From: an uncultured Cyclobacteriaceae bacterium
Lineage (GTDB): Bacteria > Bacteroidota > Bacteroidia > Cytophagales > Cyclobacteriaceae
Length of the DNA: 49,382 bases
Assembly (NCBI GenBank): GCA_947492745.1
Contig: CANLOE010000050.1
Location: 1-49,382, forward strand
Direction: 5' to 3'
The notes below the pieces were generated by a model. That model searched no databases and was not told the origin of the DNA. It was given only the letters and a program-made list of their open reading frames with translations. The first letter of the stretch is position 1; each line of letters starts with the position of its first letter. Positions 38,533-46,820 of the stretch are shown in pieces. Both the position numbers and the translations under genes were made by a program.

Positions 38533-41500
38533 CTAAATAGTCAAACTTTCATACTCCGCATCTCTATCAGGTACAATTTGGTTATTGTCGATCAGTAGTA
38601 TATTATCGATGTAACTGGCCTGTTGCTCCAGTGTAACCTGTTCAAATATCTTATCAAGTGGCATTTTTATCAGGAATACTTTATTGGCCATGTTCACTAT
38701 TTTGGTTGCATTGAGGCTATGCCCTCCTAGCTCGAAAAAATTGTCTTTTGCCCCTACCTTGCTTAGGCCCAGAACGGTTTCCCAGATTTTTGCCAACTCT
38801 TTTTCGGTAGCAGTGGCAGGGGCTACATAGGTGTTTTTGTCAATGTGCTCGATAGGGAGCGACTGTAGGGCTTTCCTATCTACTTTACCATTAGGGGTAA
38901 GTGGTATCTTTTCTAAAGCCATCAATTGCCCTGGAACCATGTAACCGGGTAGTTTTTCTATTAAAAAAAGCTTTAAGTTCCCTATATCAATGGTTTTATG
39001 GGCAGTATAGTAAGCCAATAGGGTGTCTTCAACGGCTACTGCTACAGCATCGGATACTTCGCCGGAAAAAGACCTTATTGTTTGCTCCACTTCTTCCAAC
39101 TCTATCCGGTAGCCTCTCAATTTTACCTGATGGTCATTTCTTCCAACAAAATCAATGTTGCCATCGGGTTGCCACATGGCCAAATCTCCGGTGCGGTACA
39201 TTTTTCGTCCCGGTGCAAAAGGGTCATCCAAGAACTTTTCAGCGGTCAACTTAGGGCGATTGATGTATCCCTGAGCTACCCCGTCACCCGACAAGTAAAG
39301 TTGGCCAGCAACTCCGATAGGCACTGGTTGTAGACGTCGGTCCAATATATAGGCACTGGTATTGGTAAGGGGCCTACCTATAGGCACGGAAGAGGTGTAT
39401 TTTTTATCGGGGGATAATCGGTACACTGTACTATAGGTAGTATCCTCGGAGGGACCATAGAGGTTCCTTACTTCCGTATCGCTTTTTAACAGGGCATGGG
39501 CTATATCTACCGGAAACGGCTCTCCGGCGAGGTTAATGATACTCACTTGCTCAAAATCATAGCCTTCTTCCAACATACTCCTCACCACTGAAGGCACGGT
39601 ATTCAATAAGACCTTTTGGTCACTTTTCAGGACTTCCCCTATTTCCAAAGCACTGTTCAAGACCCTTATCGGTTTACCGACGGACAAAGGGTAAAACATC
39701 TCATATACAGATAAGTCAAAACAGTGTGAAGTCACCGCATAGGCCACTTCAAAGTGTTCAGGGTTGTACTCCTGTTGCGCCCATCGGATCAGGGCCAGTA
39801 CATTGGCATGCGTGATCTTCACCCCTTTGGGGCGACCTGTGGTACCGGAGGTATAAATGACATAAGCCAAATCCGAAAGGCCATGTTCTTTCTCAGGTAC
39901 CGCTGTGGCATACTCCTCTTTCACGGATTGCCATCTGTCCAGTACTCCTTGTGTGATAATGGTTTTGCATTGGCTATCTTCTTCCATGAACCGGGCCCTG
40001 TCCACAGGATAATTGATATCGATAGGAACATACGCAGCTCCTGATTTGAGGATTCCCAAGATCACGACCAAAAGGTGTTGGTCTCTTTTCACTTTCACCC
40101 CCACTAAGTCACCTGTCGCAATGCCATGTTCTATTTTCAAATAATGAGCCCACCGGTTGGCATCATCATCCAACTGTTGATAAGTGCGTTTTCCTCCTTC
40201 AAAAACCAAAGCAGTACCATCGGGCACTTCAACAGCTTGCGCTTCAAATAGGCCGGTAATGCAAGGTACCTCCTCTGGATGAGTGACAGGATCATTCTGC
40301 CCTATACCCAAACAGTATTCCCGCTCTTGTACAGGCATATAGCTTAGTGCCTCCAGTTCTTGATCACTATGGTCCATTACCGCATTGAACAGACACTCTA
40401 AATGGCCGAACATACTCATTATGAGCGATGCATCATAGATATCTGTACAATAGGCTATCTCCAAGGTCAAAGCATCGTCTTCCACAAAAGTAAAGCGCAT
40501 ATCAAATTGGGCAGTGGACTGTTCCAGTTCATAATGCTCAATGGACACCCCGTTCAGGTCAGTCCTCGAAGCTATGGTATTCAACTGTGATTGATTCTGT
40601 AACACTACCATCACATCAAATAATGGACTGCGTGAAGGGTCCCTACTTACATTGAGTTGTTGTACCAGTTCACCAAAAGGGTAGCTTTGATGTTCGTAAG
40701 CAGCTAAAAGGAGCTGTTTTTGTTGTGCAAGCAACATTTTGAAGCTATCATGCCCGTCCACGATGGTACGTATGGCCAGTGTATTTAAGTATAAGCCGAT
40801 TTGGTCTTCTAAGTCAGGGTGTGCCCTACCTGCTACCGGAGTACCTATAATGATGTCATTTTGCTGAGTATAACGGTACAGCAAGGCATTTATCCCTGCC
40901 ATCAATACTGTAAACAGGGTAGTATCATTTTCCTTGGCCAGCTGCTTCAATCCTGCCCAACAACTTGGCGTAAATGTTTGTGTTATCGCAGCCCCCTTGT
41001 AAGTCTTTAGCTTCGGGCGTTTTTTAAAGCTTGGCAAGTGGAGTATGGGCAGTTCTCCTTGAAACCGAGATAGCCAGTACGCTTCTGAAGCACGGTACAC
41101 TTCTCCTTGCGATTGCTCCTTTAGCCACACTGCATAATCACCGTATTGTATACCTAACTCAGGCAGAGTATCAGCGACACCCTCTTGTAGGCCGTTGTAG
41201 GATGAGATGATCTCGGCGATCAATAGTTCTATCGACCAACCATCGGCAATGATATGGTGTACCACGAGCAGGAGCAAAAACTCTTGGTCTTCCGACTGTA
41301 AGAGGGTAGCTTTCAACAAAGGGGCTGTTGCCAAATCAAACGGTGTCTCGTGCATTTGTTGGAGGTAGCCGTCTATTGCTTCTTTTGGCTTCCCCCTAAA
41401 GTCTTGTTGACCTATTTCAAACTGAAATGTCTCATGGCTTTTGACACTTTGATATATGTCACCTTCCTCCGTTTTTGAAAAGTACGTCCTTAAAATATCA

Positions 41501-44064
41501 TGCCTGGCCATCAGCTGTCCAAAGGCTTTCTTAAACATCGGTATGTCTAATGGGCCTTTTAACTTTACTGCACCCGCCATGTTGTAAGCTGCACTCCCTC
41601 CTTCTAATTGGGACAATACCCATAACCGGTGCTGTGAAGGGGTAAGGGGGTAATTACTTTGTCCTTCTATTTTAGGAATAGGCCGGTAATTCTCCTTTTT
41701 CGATATTTCACACAGCCCTTCTATGGTCGGGTGGGAAAAAAAACCTTTATAGCTGATGTGGAGCCCCAGTTCTTTCGCTGCTCTGTTGATGACTTGACCT
41801 ACCATCAAACTATGTCCTCCCCTGTCAAAGAAATCATCCGTGATCCCTAGTTCATCGGTCCCCAATACTTCTTTCCAGATTTTCACCAGTTCCTCTTCAA
41901 GTACCGTCCTTGGGGCCATCCTATCTTTGGATTTGCTCAAAAACTCTATTTCCTTTATCGCAAGCGCTTTACGATCTATCTTGCCATTAGGGGTCAGTGG
42001 TATCGCAGGTAGCCGTACGATATAAGTGGGTACCATATATGTGGGCAAATGGGCGTGACAGTGTTCCTTTAAAGCCGCTGACCTGTCCATTTTTTCGCCG
42101 GTATAGTATGCGATCAAGTGCTCAGTACCCTTTGCCTTGTGCACTACTACTACTGCCTGGGTTATACGTTGAGAGAAAGAAAGTAAAGTATTTTCTATTT
42201 CCCCCAGCTCTATGCGGTAGCCTCTCAATTTGATCTGACCATCTTTCCTTCCCAAAAATGCAATATTTCCATCGGGCAACCACTGGCCCTGATCACCGGT
42301 ATCGTACATTTTTTGACCTGTGGCAAAAGGATTGTCCACAAACTTCTCAGCGGTCAGTGCCGGCGCATTGAGATACCCTGTAGCCACACCGTCACCGGCG
42401 ACATATAGTTTTCCCATCACTCCAACAGGTAGTGGTGATAAGTACTCATCCAATATATATACTTGTGTATTGGAGATAGGCTTACCGATGGGTACACTGC
42501 CTTTGTACTCTTTTTGCGATGACAACCGATAAACCGTACTGTAGGTGGTATCTTCGGAGGGGCCATACAGGTTCCTTACCTCTGTGCCCTTTTTGGGAAG
42601 CTTGTTGGCCAGGCTTATAGGAAACGGCTCCCCCGCTAGGTTGATCACACTAGCGTTGTCAAGGGAGTAGCCATTATCAAGGAGGTGTTGTATACTGGAA
42701 GGTACCGTGTTCAAGAGTACTTTCCTATCAGCTTGTAGAGCCTGCCCGATTTCCAATGCATTATCCAAAATCTTTAGGGGTTTGCCTATGGATAAAGGAT
42801 AAAACATCTCAAATACCGATAGGTCAAAGCAATGTGACGTCGGAGCATATACTATTTCAAAGCTTTCCGGGTCAAATTCTTCTTGAGCCCACTGTATCAG
42901 CGCCGTAACATTCTTGTGCAATACCTTGACCCCTTTTGGTTTACCTGTAGTACCTGAGGTATAGATCAGGTAGGCTAAATCATCTGGGCGATGGACAACC
43001 TTTGGGTTATCGGGGCTTATTTGAGGTATTAGGTGCTTGAATCGCTCCAGTTCATTGTCATCGATCACCAGCTTACAAGCACTGTCTTTCTCAATGTAAT
43101 CGATCCTCTCCGCAGGATAATTGGTATCCATGGGCACGTATGCCGCGCCCGATTTCAATATCCCTGTAATGATTCCCGGTAACCACTCATTGCGCATCAA
43201 CCGAATACCTATCAGGTCACCCGCCTGTACATGGTGCACCGACTTCAGATAATGTGCTATTCTATTGGCATATTGATTGAATACTTTATAAGTAAGCACT
43301 TCATTATTGTACATCACCGCTACCTGATCGGGATCACTCTCGGCCTGTGCAGTTATCATACCGGTCAGCCCTTCTGTCTTTGGAAAAACCTTGGCAGTGC
43401 CATTGAAACGCTTCAAAAGACCTTCCTTTTCCTGTGCAGTGATGATAGGCACCTTTGACAAAGGCATATCGACATAGATTTTGAGGTCGATCAACCATGC
43501 CTTGAATGTCCCTAAAAAGTGAGCAGCGACATCGGCATCCAAAAAGGATCGGGCAGTGCTCAAAGATAGCTCGTAGGTGGCTGCCCGATCGGCTATTTGC
43601 AGAGCAAAAGGTAGCTTGGTCTTTTCTGAGGAGAAGTTATAAAACATACCAAATGAGGCATATCTATAGAATGACTGATTGACCTCTAGCCCTTTTAAGG
43701 TAAATTTATGTACTTCCTGTACCTCCTGTTTGATATCGAGCAGGCTATCCTTCAACGTTTTTCCTTTCAAAGGGTCAATATTGTACAATTGTGGAATGGC
43801 TACTCCTGCCTCGACTTTAGATGAAAAAATAAATGCCGATGGGTCAAAGTACCGTTGTATCAGCCCATTAAAAACCGTTAAAAAAATGGTGTACTCAGCC
43901 ATTACCTGTCCACTGGACAACTGTCCAAAATAAGGACACAATACCTTGTCCAAAATTACTGTTTGGGTATCATATTCTCCATAACTTACTTCATTGATTA
44001 CCGGATTTTCGCTGATTTTGCTGATCCAATAATTGGAAGATATTTTTTGATGAATCGATTTCAA
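38533..44064 (-). CDS. Initiation NRPS: partial C-A-PCP-C-A-PCP, two alanine-type modules
   Basis: An 1843-residue synthetase and first gene of the operon. Residues 1-215 resemble only the C-terminal lobe of a condensation domain (YWISKIS, then a helix-strand pattern like the region after the catalytic motif) and contain no HHxxxDG, so this part should not catalyse peptide bonds. A1 follows (YTSGTTGKPKG near 366), PCP1 (RGGHS near 750), a full C (HHIIADGWS near 938), A2 (YTSGTTGRPKG near 1405) and PCP2 (LGGHS near 1780). Pocket residues are D-L-F-N-N-A-L-T-Y for A1, the code remembered for alanine, and D-L-Y-N-N-A-L-T-Y for A2, a one-residue variant. Long blocks of the two A domains match, so they arose by module duplication. 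There is no starter C or acyl-ligase, so an N-terminal fatty acid is not expected. The frame begins at TTG 44064; upstream in frame there is no ATG before a stop. The tail ends AEYESLTI. Confidence 0.92.
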   Translation of the reverse strand: MKSIHQKISSNYWISKISENPVINEVSYGEYDTQTVILDKVLCPYFGQLSSGQVMAEYTIFLTVFNGLIQRYFDPSAFIFSSKVEAGVAIPQLYNIDPLKGKTLKDSLLDIKQEVQEVHKFTLKGLEVNQSFYRYASFGMFYNFSSEKTKLPFALQIADRAATYELSLSTARSFLDADVAAHFLGTFKAWLIDLKIYVDMPLSKVPIITAQEKEGLLKRFNGTAKVFPKTEGLTGMITAQAESDPDQVAVMYNNEVLTYKVFNQYANRIAHYLKSVHHVQAGDLIGIRLMRNEWLPGIITGILKSGAAYVPMDTNYPAERIDYIEKDSACKLVIDDNELERFKHLIPQISPDNPKVVHRPDDLAYLIYTSGTTGKPKGVKVLHKNVTALIQWAQEEFDPESFEIVYAPTSHCFDLSVFEMFYPLSIGKPLKILDNALEIGQALQADRKVLLNTVPSSIQHLLDNGYSLDNASVINLAGEPFPISLANKLPKKGTEVRNLYGPSEDTTYSTVYRLSSQKEYKGSVPIGKPISNTQVYILDEYLSPLPVGVMGKLYVAGDGVATGYLNAPALTAEKFVDNPFATGQKMYDTGDQGQWLPDGNIAFLGRKDGQIKLRGYRIELGEIENTLLSFSQRITQAVVVVHKAKGTEHLIAYYTGEKMDRSAALKEHCHAHLPTYMVPTYIVRLPAIPLTPNGKIDRKALAIKEIEFLSKSKDRMAPRTVLEEELVKIWKEVLGTDELGITDDFFDRGGHSLMVGQVINRAAKELGLHISYKGFFSHPTIEGLCEISKKENYRPIPKIEGQSNYPLTPSQHRLWVLSQLEGGSAAYNMAGAVKLKGPLDIPMFKKAFGQLMARHDILRTYFSKTEEGDIYQSVKSHETFQFEIGQQDFRGKPKEAIDGYLQQMHETPFDLATAPLLKATLLQSEDQEFLLLLVVHHIIADGWSIELLIAEIISSYNGLQEGVADTLPELGIQYGDYAVWLKEQSQGEVYRASEAYWLSRFQGELPILHLPSFKKRPKLKTYKGAAITQTFTPSCWAGLKQLAKENDTTLFTVLMAGINALLYRYTQQNDIIIGTPVAGRAHPDLEDQIGLYLNTLAIRTIVDGHDSFKMLLAQQKQLLLAAYEHQSYPFGELVQQLNVSRDPSRSPLFDVMVVLQNQSQLNTIASRTDLNGVSIEHYELEQSTAQFDMRFTFVEDDALTLEIAYCTDIYDASLIMSMFGHLECLFNAVMDHSDQELEALSYMPVQEREYCLGIGQNDPVTHPEEVPCITGLFEAQAVEVPDGTALVFEGGKRTYQQLDDDANRWAHYLKIEHGIATGDLVGVKVKRDQHLLVVILGILKSGAAYVPIDINYPVDRARFMEEDSQCKTIITQGVLDRWQSVKEEYATAVPEKEHGLSDLAYVIYTSGTTGRPKGVKITHANVLALIRWAQQEYNPEHFEVAYAVTSHCFDLSVYEMFYPLSVGKPIRVLNSALEIGEVLKSDQKVLLNTVPSVVRSMLEEGYDFEQVSIINLAGEPFPVDIAHALLKSDTEVRNLYGPSEDTTYSTVYRLSPDKKYTSSVPIGRPLTNTSAYILDRRLQPVPIGVAGQLYLSGDGVAQGYINRPKLTAEKFLDDPFAPGRKMYRTGDLAMWQPDGNIDFVGRNDHQVKLRGYRIELEEVEQTIRSFSGEVSDAVAVAVEDTLLAYYTAHKTIDIGNLKLFLIEKLPGYMVPGQLMALEKIPLTPNGKVDRKALQSLPIEHIDKNTYVAPATATEKELAKIWETVLGLSKVGAKDNFFELGGHSLNATKIVNMANKVFLIKMPLDKIFEQVTLEQQASYIDNILLIDNNQIVPDRDAEYESLTI

Positions 44065-44096
44065 TGGGAAAGAATGGTTTAGGGATGGACCTTATG

Positions 44097-44680
44097 TTAA
44101 ATATGATAAAGTGATTTAAACTTTTTCCTTTTTAATGCGATGACCATAAACAATAGGTAATCGGACCCTGCCCAACTGGTCAGGGTCGTGTCAAATCGGT
44201 TGAGCAGGTTCTGTAACTGTTCATCCAAGCATTGGTCCTTCTCAATGCTGTACCGTTCTTTATATAGCTCATTGTCCAATGGGTATTCGTTTTCTTTGTG
44301 CCTATTTCGTTTGTTTTCGGCAAAACCTGGTGTTATCCCTTTACTTTTGCACCGAAGCCTGCATCGGCATTCAAGAACAGGCCATCCGGACCGATATCGG
44401 CTTCTTCCGGCACAGCGGTAACTTCCTAAAAATGGATACCTATCTCAAATAGGTCGTTATGGTTGCCGCTTACCGGACTTGACATGACGAGGAGAAGCCC
44501 CTGCCTGTCACTGAGCAAGGGGACGTTGGTCGTTTTACGCTTTTTCCAGCTCTGGTAGCCGACCTGTTCCCAGCCCCTGAGCGCAGTGGTATGGCTACCG
44601 TCCAGATCACTGCTAGAAAGGCCCGGCACCTCGACAAAAGCAGTATCCAACAGACCCTCCATGCTCCCTATTTGCTCCAT
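44097..44680 (-). pseudogene. IS5-like transposase remnant, frameshifted
   Basis: Three consecutive minus-strand pieces in different frames read as one DDE transposase. From 44680: a piece with SDLDGSHTTALRGWEQVGYQ, KKRKTTN and SGNHNDLFEI, stopping at 44426. Then a piece to about 44335 containing GPDGLFLNADAGFG. Then a piece ending at 44097 with NKRNRH, YKERYSIE and LLNRFDTTLTSWAG. These are the expected order and spacing of the C-terminal half of IS5-group transposases found in Bacteroidota. The N-terminal half is missing and at least two frameshifts separate the pieces, so it is dead. It ends 32 bp before the first synthetase gene, leaving little room for the operon promoter unless that lies inside the remnant. 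Confidence 0.8.
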
Positions 44681-44697
44681 TTGTGATAATGATGGTA

Positions 44698-44718
44698 TAA
44701 TACAAACTTAGCTTTTAA
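44698..44718 (+). repeat. 21-bp left flank of repeat family, copy A
   Basis: The 21-mer taatacaaacttagcttttaa is identical to positions 45840-45860. In this copy it is separated from the rest of the repeat (44891-45033) by the MITE-like element. Confidence 0.8.
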
Positions 44719-44884
44719 CCCAAATCATGCGTTGGAACTTCGTAACGAGGATTTAAATATCCATAAATCAGGGAGTTTTATTGAATTTAGCATAGCACCG
44801 CTATGATGAATTCAATAAACGTAATTCAACGACTGATTTACAGCCATTTAGATCCGCAGTAGATTTTTCAATGCATGATCCGGG
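44719..44884. mobile_element. MITE-like palindromic element with target duplication
   Basis: A 166-bp non-coding element. Its ends match as inverted repeats (cccaaatcatgcgttg against the complement of the right end, cccggatcatgcattg; 13 of 16). The similarity continues inward: an ATAAATCAG/GTAAATCAG block and a TTTATTGAATT block sit on both arms, so the whole unit can fold into one long imperfect hairpin. It is flanked by tttaa on both sides (44714-44718 and 44885-44889). The unoccupied version of the same site exists at 45840-45870, where the two flanks are joined. It encodes no protein and would need a transposase in trans. Confidence 0.72.
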
Positions 44885-44890
44885 TTTAAA

Positions 44891-45033
44891 ATCGCCTATC
44901 TTCCTGTTCATTTTGCTTCACTCTGCGTTGACAATCCTCGGGATAGCACTGCTATCCCTGCGGTTCTCGCTTTGATTGAAACTAATATGACCCAAGGAAT
45001 CTTATACGACAGTTGAAACCCAAATTTGTATAA
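44891..45033 (+). repeat. 143-bp direct repeat, copy A
   Basis: About 90% identical by eye to 45863-46004. It includes a near-perfect hairpin (gggatagcactgctatccc at about 44940-44958) and ends in caaatttgtataa. No coding sequence is evident. It and its partner copy bracket about 830 bp with no recognisable gene, so they may be ends of a lost element or members of a genome-wide dispersed repeat. Confidence 0.75.
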
Positions 45034-45839
45034 CAAGACTGCCCACTCAATAACTCACCTTCAAAAAGTAATCTTACAGGCGATTGTTATCATTGTACAC
45101 CTGTTCTCAACTTATAAAAGTATCCCGTTGAGGATCTCCGACCAATGAAGCTCGTTGAGGAAAACCGCATCGGGCCAAAGTAAGGTAAGGGATAATCTCA
45201 TTTTCTATCCTATTCATATCCTTGTCAAGTATGCTGTACATAAAAAAGTTGTTGGTCACTATTTATAATCAAACGTAATTGATTTGGGACCAATCGGATA
45301 CACGAAAGTTCCGAGAATTATCGAGGCATGAACCCTAATAATCATTCTACTAATGACTTATCCATCAAACTTAGTAATGGTCATCCTTTTGTCCATAGAA
45401 AACATTTTCCCAAAATACTTTCTCTTGAGTATAAGTTGTGCAACTCAAATATCGACAACCCTTTCTTTCGATTCAAACAAGCTTAGATTAGCTCACAGTC
45501 AAACAGGTACTGGATTTTGCCGTATCAAGACTTAATAACAGAAAAGAAATCAATTATCATGAAATCAGCTTCTTGAAATAATCACAAGATATAATCCAAT
45601 AAGAATACGCCAACCGTACGTCACATATCAATATGAACTCAAACAAAATGCTACCGTTTGGTCAAAAGTAGCTAATTAAAAGAAAATAAAAACCACTGCT
45701 TATAGTGATTTTCAATCCTCTAAAAATCCCTGTTTTCAGGGATTTCTTATGTTTCTGATAAATTTTTTCTTCCAGAAACACTTTTAGGTCACCTTTGCTC
45801 TAACGTCCTGCCCAGCACTCAATGAAGAGGCCGAGCATC
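45034..45839. other. Non-coding stretch between the direct repeats
   Basis: No convincing gene was found on either strand. A 60-codon plus-strand frame at 45353-45535 lacks any recognisable motif or start context. The only clear structure is the hairpin at 45724-45745. Confidence 0.6.
45724..45745. terminator. Perfect 8-bp-stem hairpin, possible terminator
   Basis: aaatccct-gttttc-agggattt forms a perfect 8-bp stem with a 6-base loop. On the minus strand the stem is followed by a short T-rich run (TTTTTAG), and on the plus strand by cttatgtttc, so it could work weakly in either direction. No intact gene sits directly before it, so it may be left over from a deleted gene. Confidence 0.4.
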
Positions 45840-46004
45840 TAATACAAACTTAGCTTTTAAATATCGCCTATCTTCTTGTTCATTTTGCTTCACTCTGCGT
45901 TGACAATCCTCGGGATAGCGCTGCTATCCCTGCGGTTCTCGCCTTGATTGAAACAAAATGACCAGCGGAATCTTATACGACATTTGAAACCCAAATTTGT
46001 ATAA
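45840..46004 (+). repeat. Direct repeat copy B with intact left flank (empty MITE site)
   Basis: The 21-mer of 44698-44718 is joined here, after 2 bp, to the 143-bp repeat (45863-46004). This is the uninterrupted arrangement of the sequence that is split by the MITE-like element in copy A. The internal hairpin is gggatagcgctgctatccc. Its right end runs into the IS3-like fragment. Confidence 0.75.
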
Positions 46005-46026
46005 GGTATACCTTACCCTCCCTTGA

Positions 46027-46161
46027 CAGGCTCGGAGCTGTAAGAAATGCTATCGGAGTATTTTGATTACGTATAACACCGAGCGCTGGCACCGGGGAAT
46101 AGATGACGATATACCGGCGCAAATGTACCTGCCGGGAACAAGGAAAAAAGCTGCTGCGTGA
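46027..46161 (+). pseudogene. IS3-like transposase C-terminal fragment
   Basis: A plus-strand frame ending at tga 46159-46161 reads TYNTERWHRGIDDDIPAQMY followed by LPGTRKKAAA. This matches the C-terminal signature of IS3-family OrfB integrases (YN-x-R-x-H-x-G-I-x-x-x-x-P-x-x-x-Y). It is closed upstream by an in-frame stop at 46024-46026, so only the last 40 or so codons survive. No terminal inverted repeats were identified. Confidence 0.55.
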
Positions 46162-46289
46162 AGGCAGGTTTACCACATGGCAACATCACCGTAAAAATCC
46201 TTGAAGGATTTAGGGCATTGAAATAGGAGAAAAACTCTCAGGTCGCAGAACTAAAAAAGTGAAAAAACTGTCTTGGGAATTGGGGGTAG

Positions 46290-46553
46290 CACAGCTTACC
46301 GGTACACTGGAAAGAATACCTGGTCACAGCCTACAGAAACTGGAGGAACTCCTGCCCGGATATCAAGAAAAAATCACTCCGTAGTTGCTCGGACGCTTAC
46401 CCCTTAATAGAGCGCTACTCCTTATTGAAAAATATTGATAGAAAGTGGTTGTTCGATGTGAATCATTCACGCCTTAACAAATTTTATGAGGACTCAGCTT
46501 ATAACAACACAACTTTTCAGGCCAAATTGATGCCCTATGAAAGGGAAGGGTAA
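46290..46553 (+). other. Open frame without start codon, possible gene remnant
   Basis: An 87-codon plus-strand frame runs from just after a tag at 46287-46289 to taa at 46551-46553. It has a protein-like composition (for example RKWLFDVNHSRLNKFYEDSAYN), but no usable start codon until codon 80 and no family I recognise. It may be the tail of a decayed gene, or chance. An overlapping frame in the same stretch (GHSLQKLEELLPGYQEKITP) also looks protein-like, which weakens either call. Confidence 0.25.
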
Positions 46554-46820
46554 ACCGAATAGTCACGCTCCCCATGTACTCAAATATCAGCTTCACCATA
46601 TTGGGCTTAAGTTTCTTGTTGGTCCGGCGGTACACCAATTCATAAAGTGATTGAAGAATCCATTTTAGCTGACCAATATTTTGTTTCAGTTTACGTTACT
46701 GAATGTTTTTAGAACAACCAACTACTGTCACCCAGAAAAAATAGCCTTTGGAAAAGATAGTGACCATAACCATGGTAACCTTGACCTAAGATAACAGGAT
46801 GACAGTAATTATTACTTTTA
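46554..46820. other. Short non-coding gap
   Basis: No gene is called. On the minus strand, a short frame across about 46520-46655 reads LYELVYRRTNKKLKPNMVKLIFEYMG. It has no start or family assignment and may be another remnant. Confidence 0.4.

Noticed and set aside
44097-44279. A separate 60-residue small protein, for example an MbtH-like partner, just before the first NRPS
   Set aside because: Its sequence (NRFDTTLTSWAG, YKERYSIE) is the C-terminus of a transposase and joins to two upstream fragments in other frames. No MbtH-like gene was seen in the window.
45353-45535. A 60-residue plus-strand membrane-like peptide
   Set aside because: It has no start context, family resemblance or neighbour support, and lies in an AT-rich stretch between repeats.
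45973-46176. A 67-residue minus-strand protein
   Set aside because: It overlaps the IS3-like fragment, which reads on the opposite strand with a recognisable motif, and its own sequence shows none.
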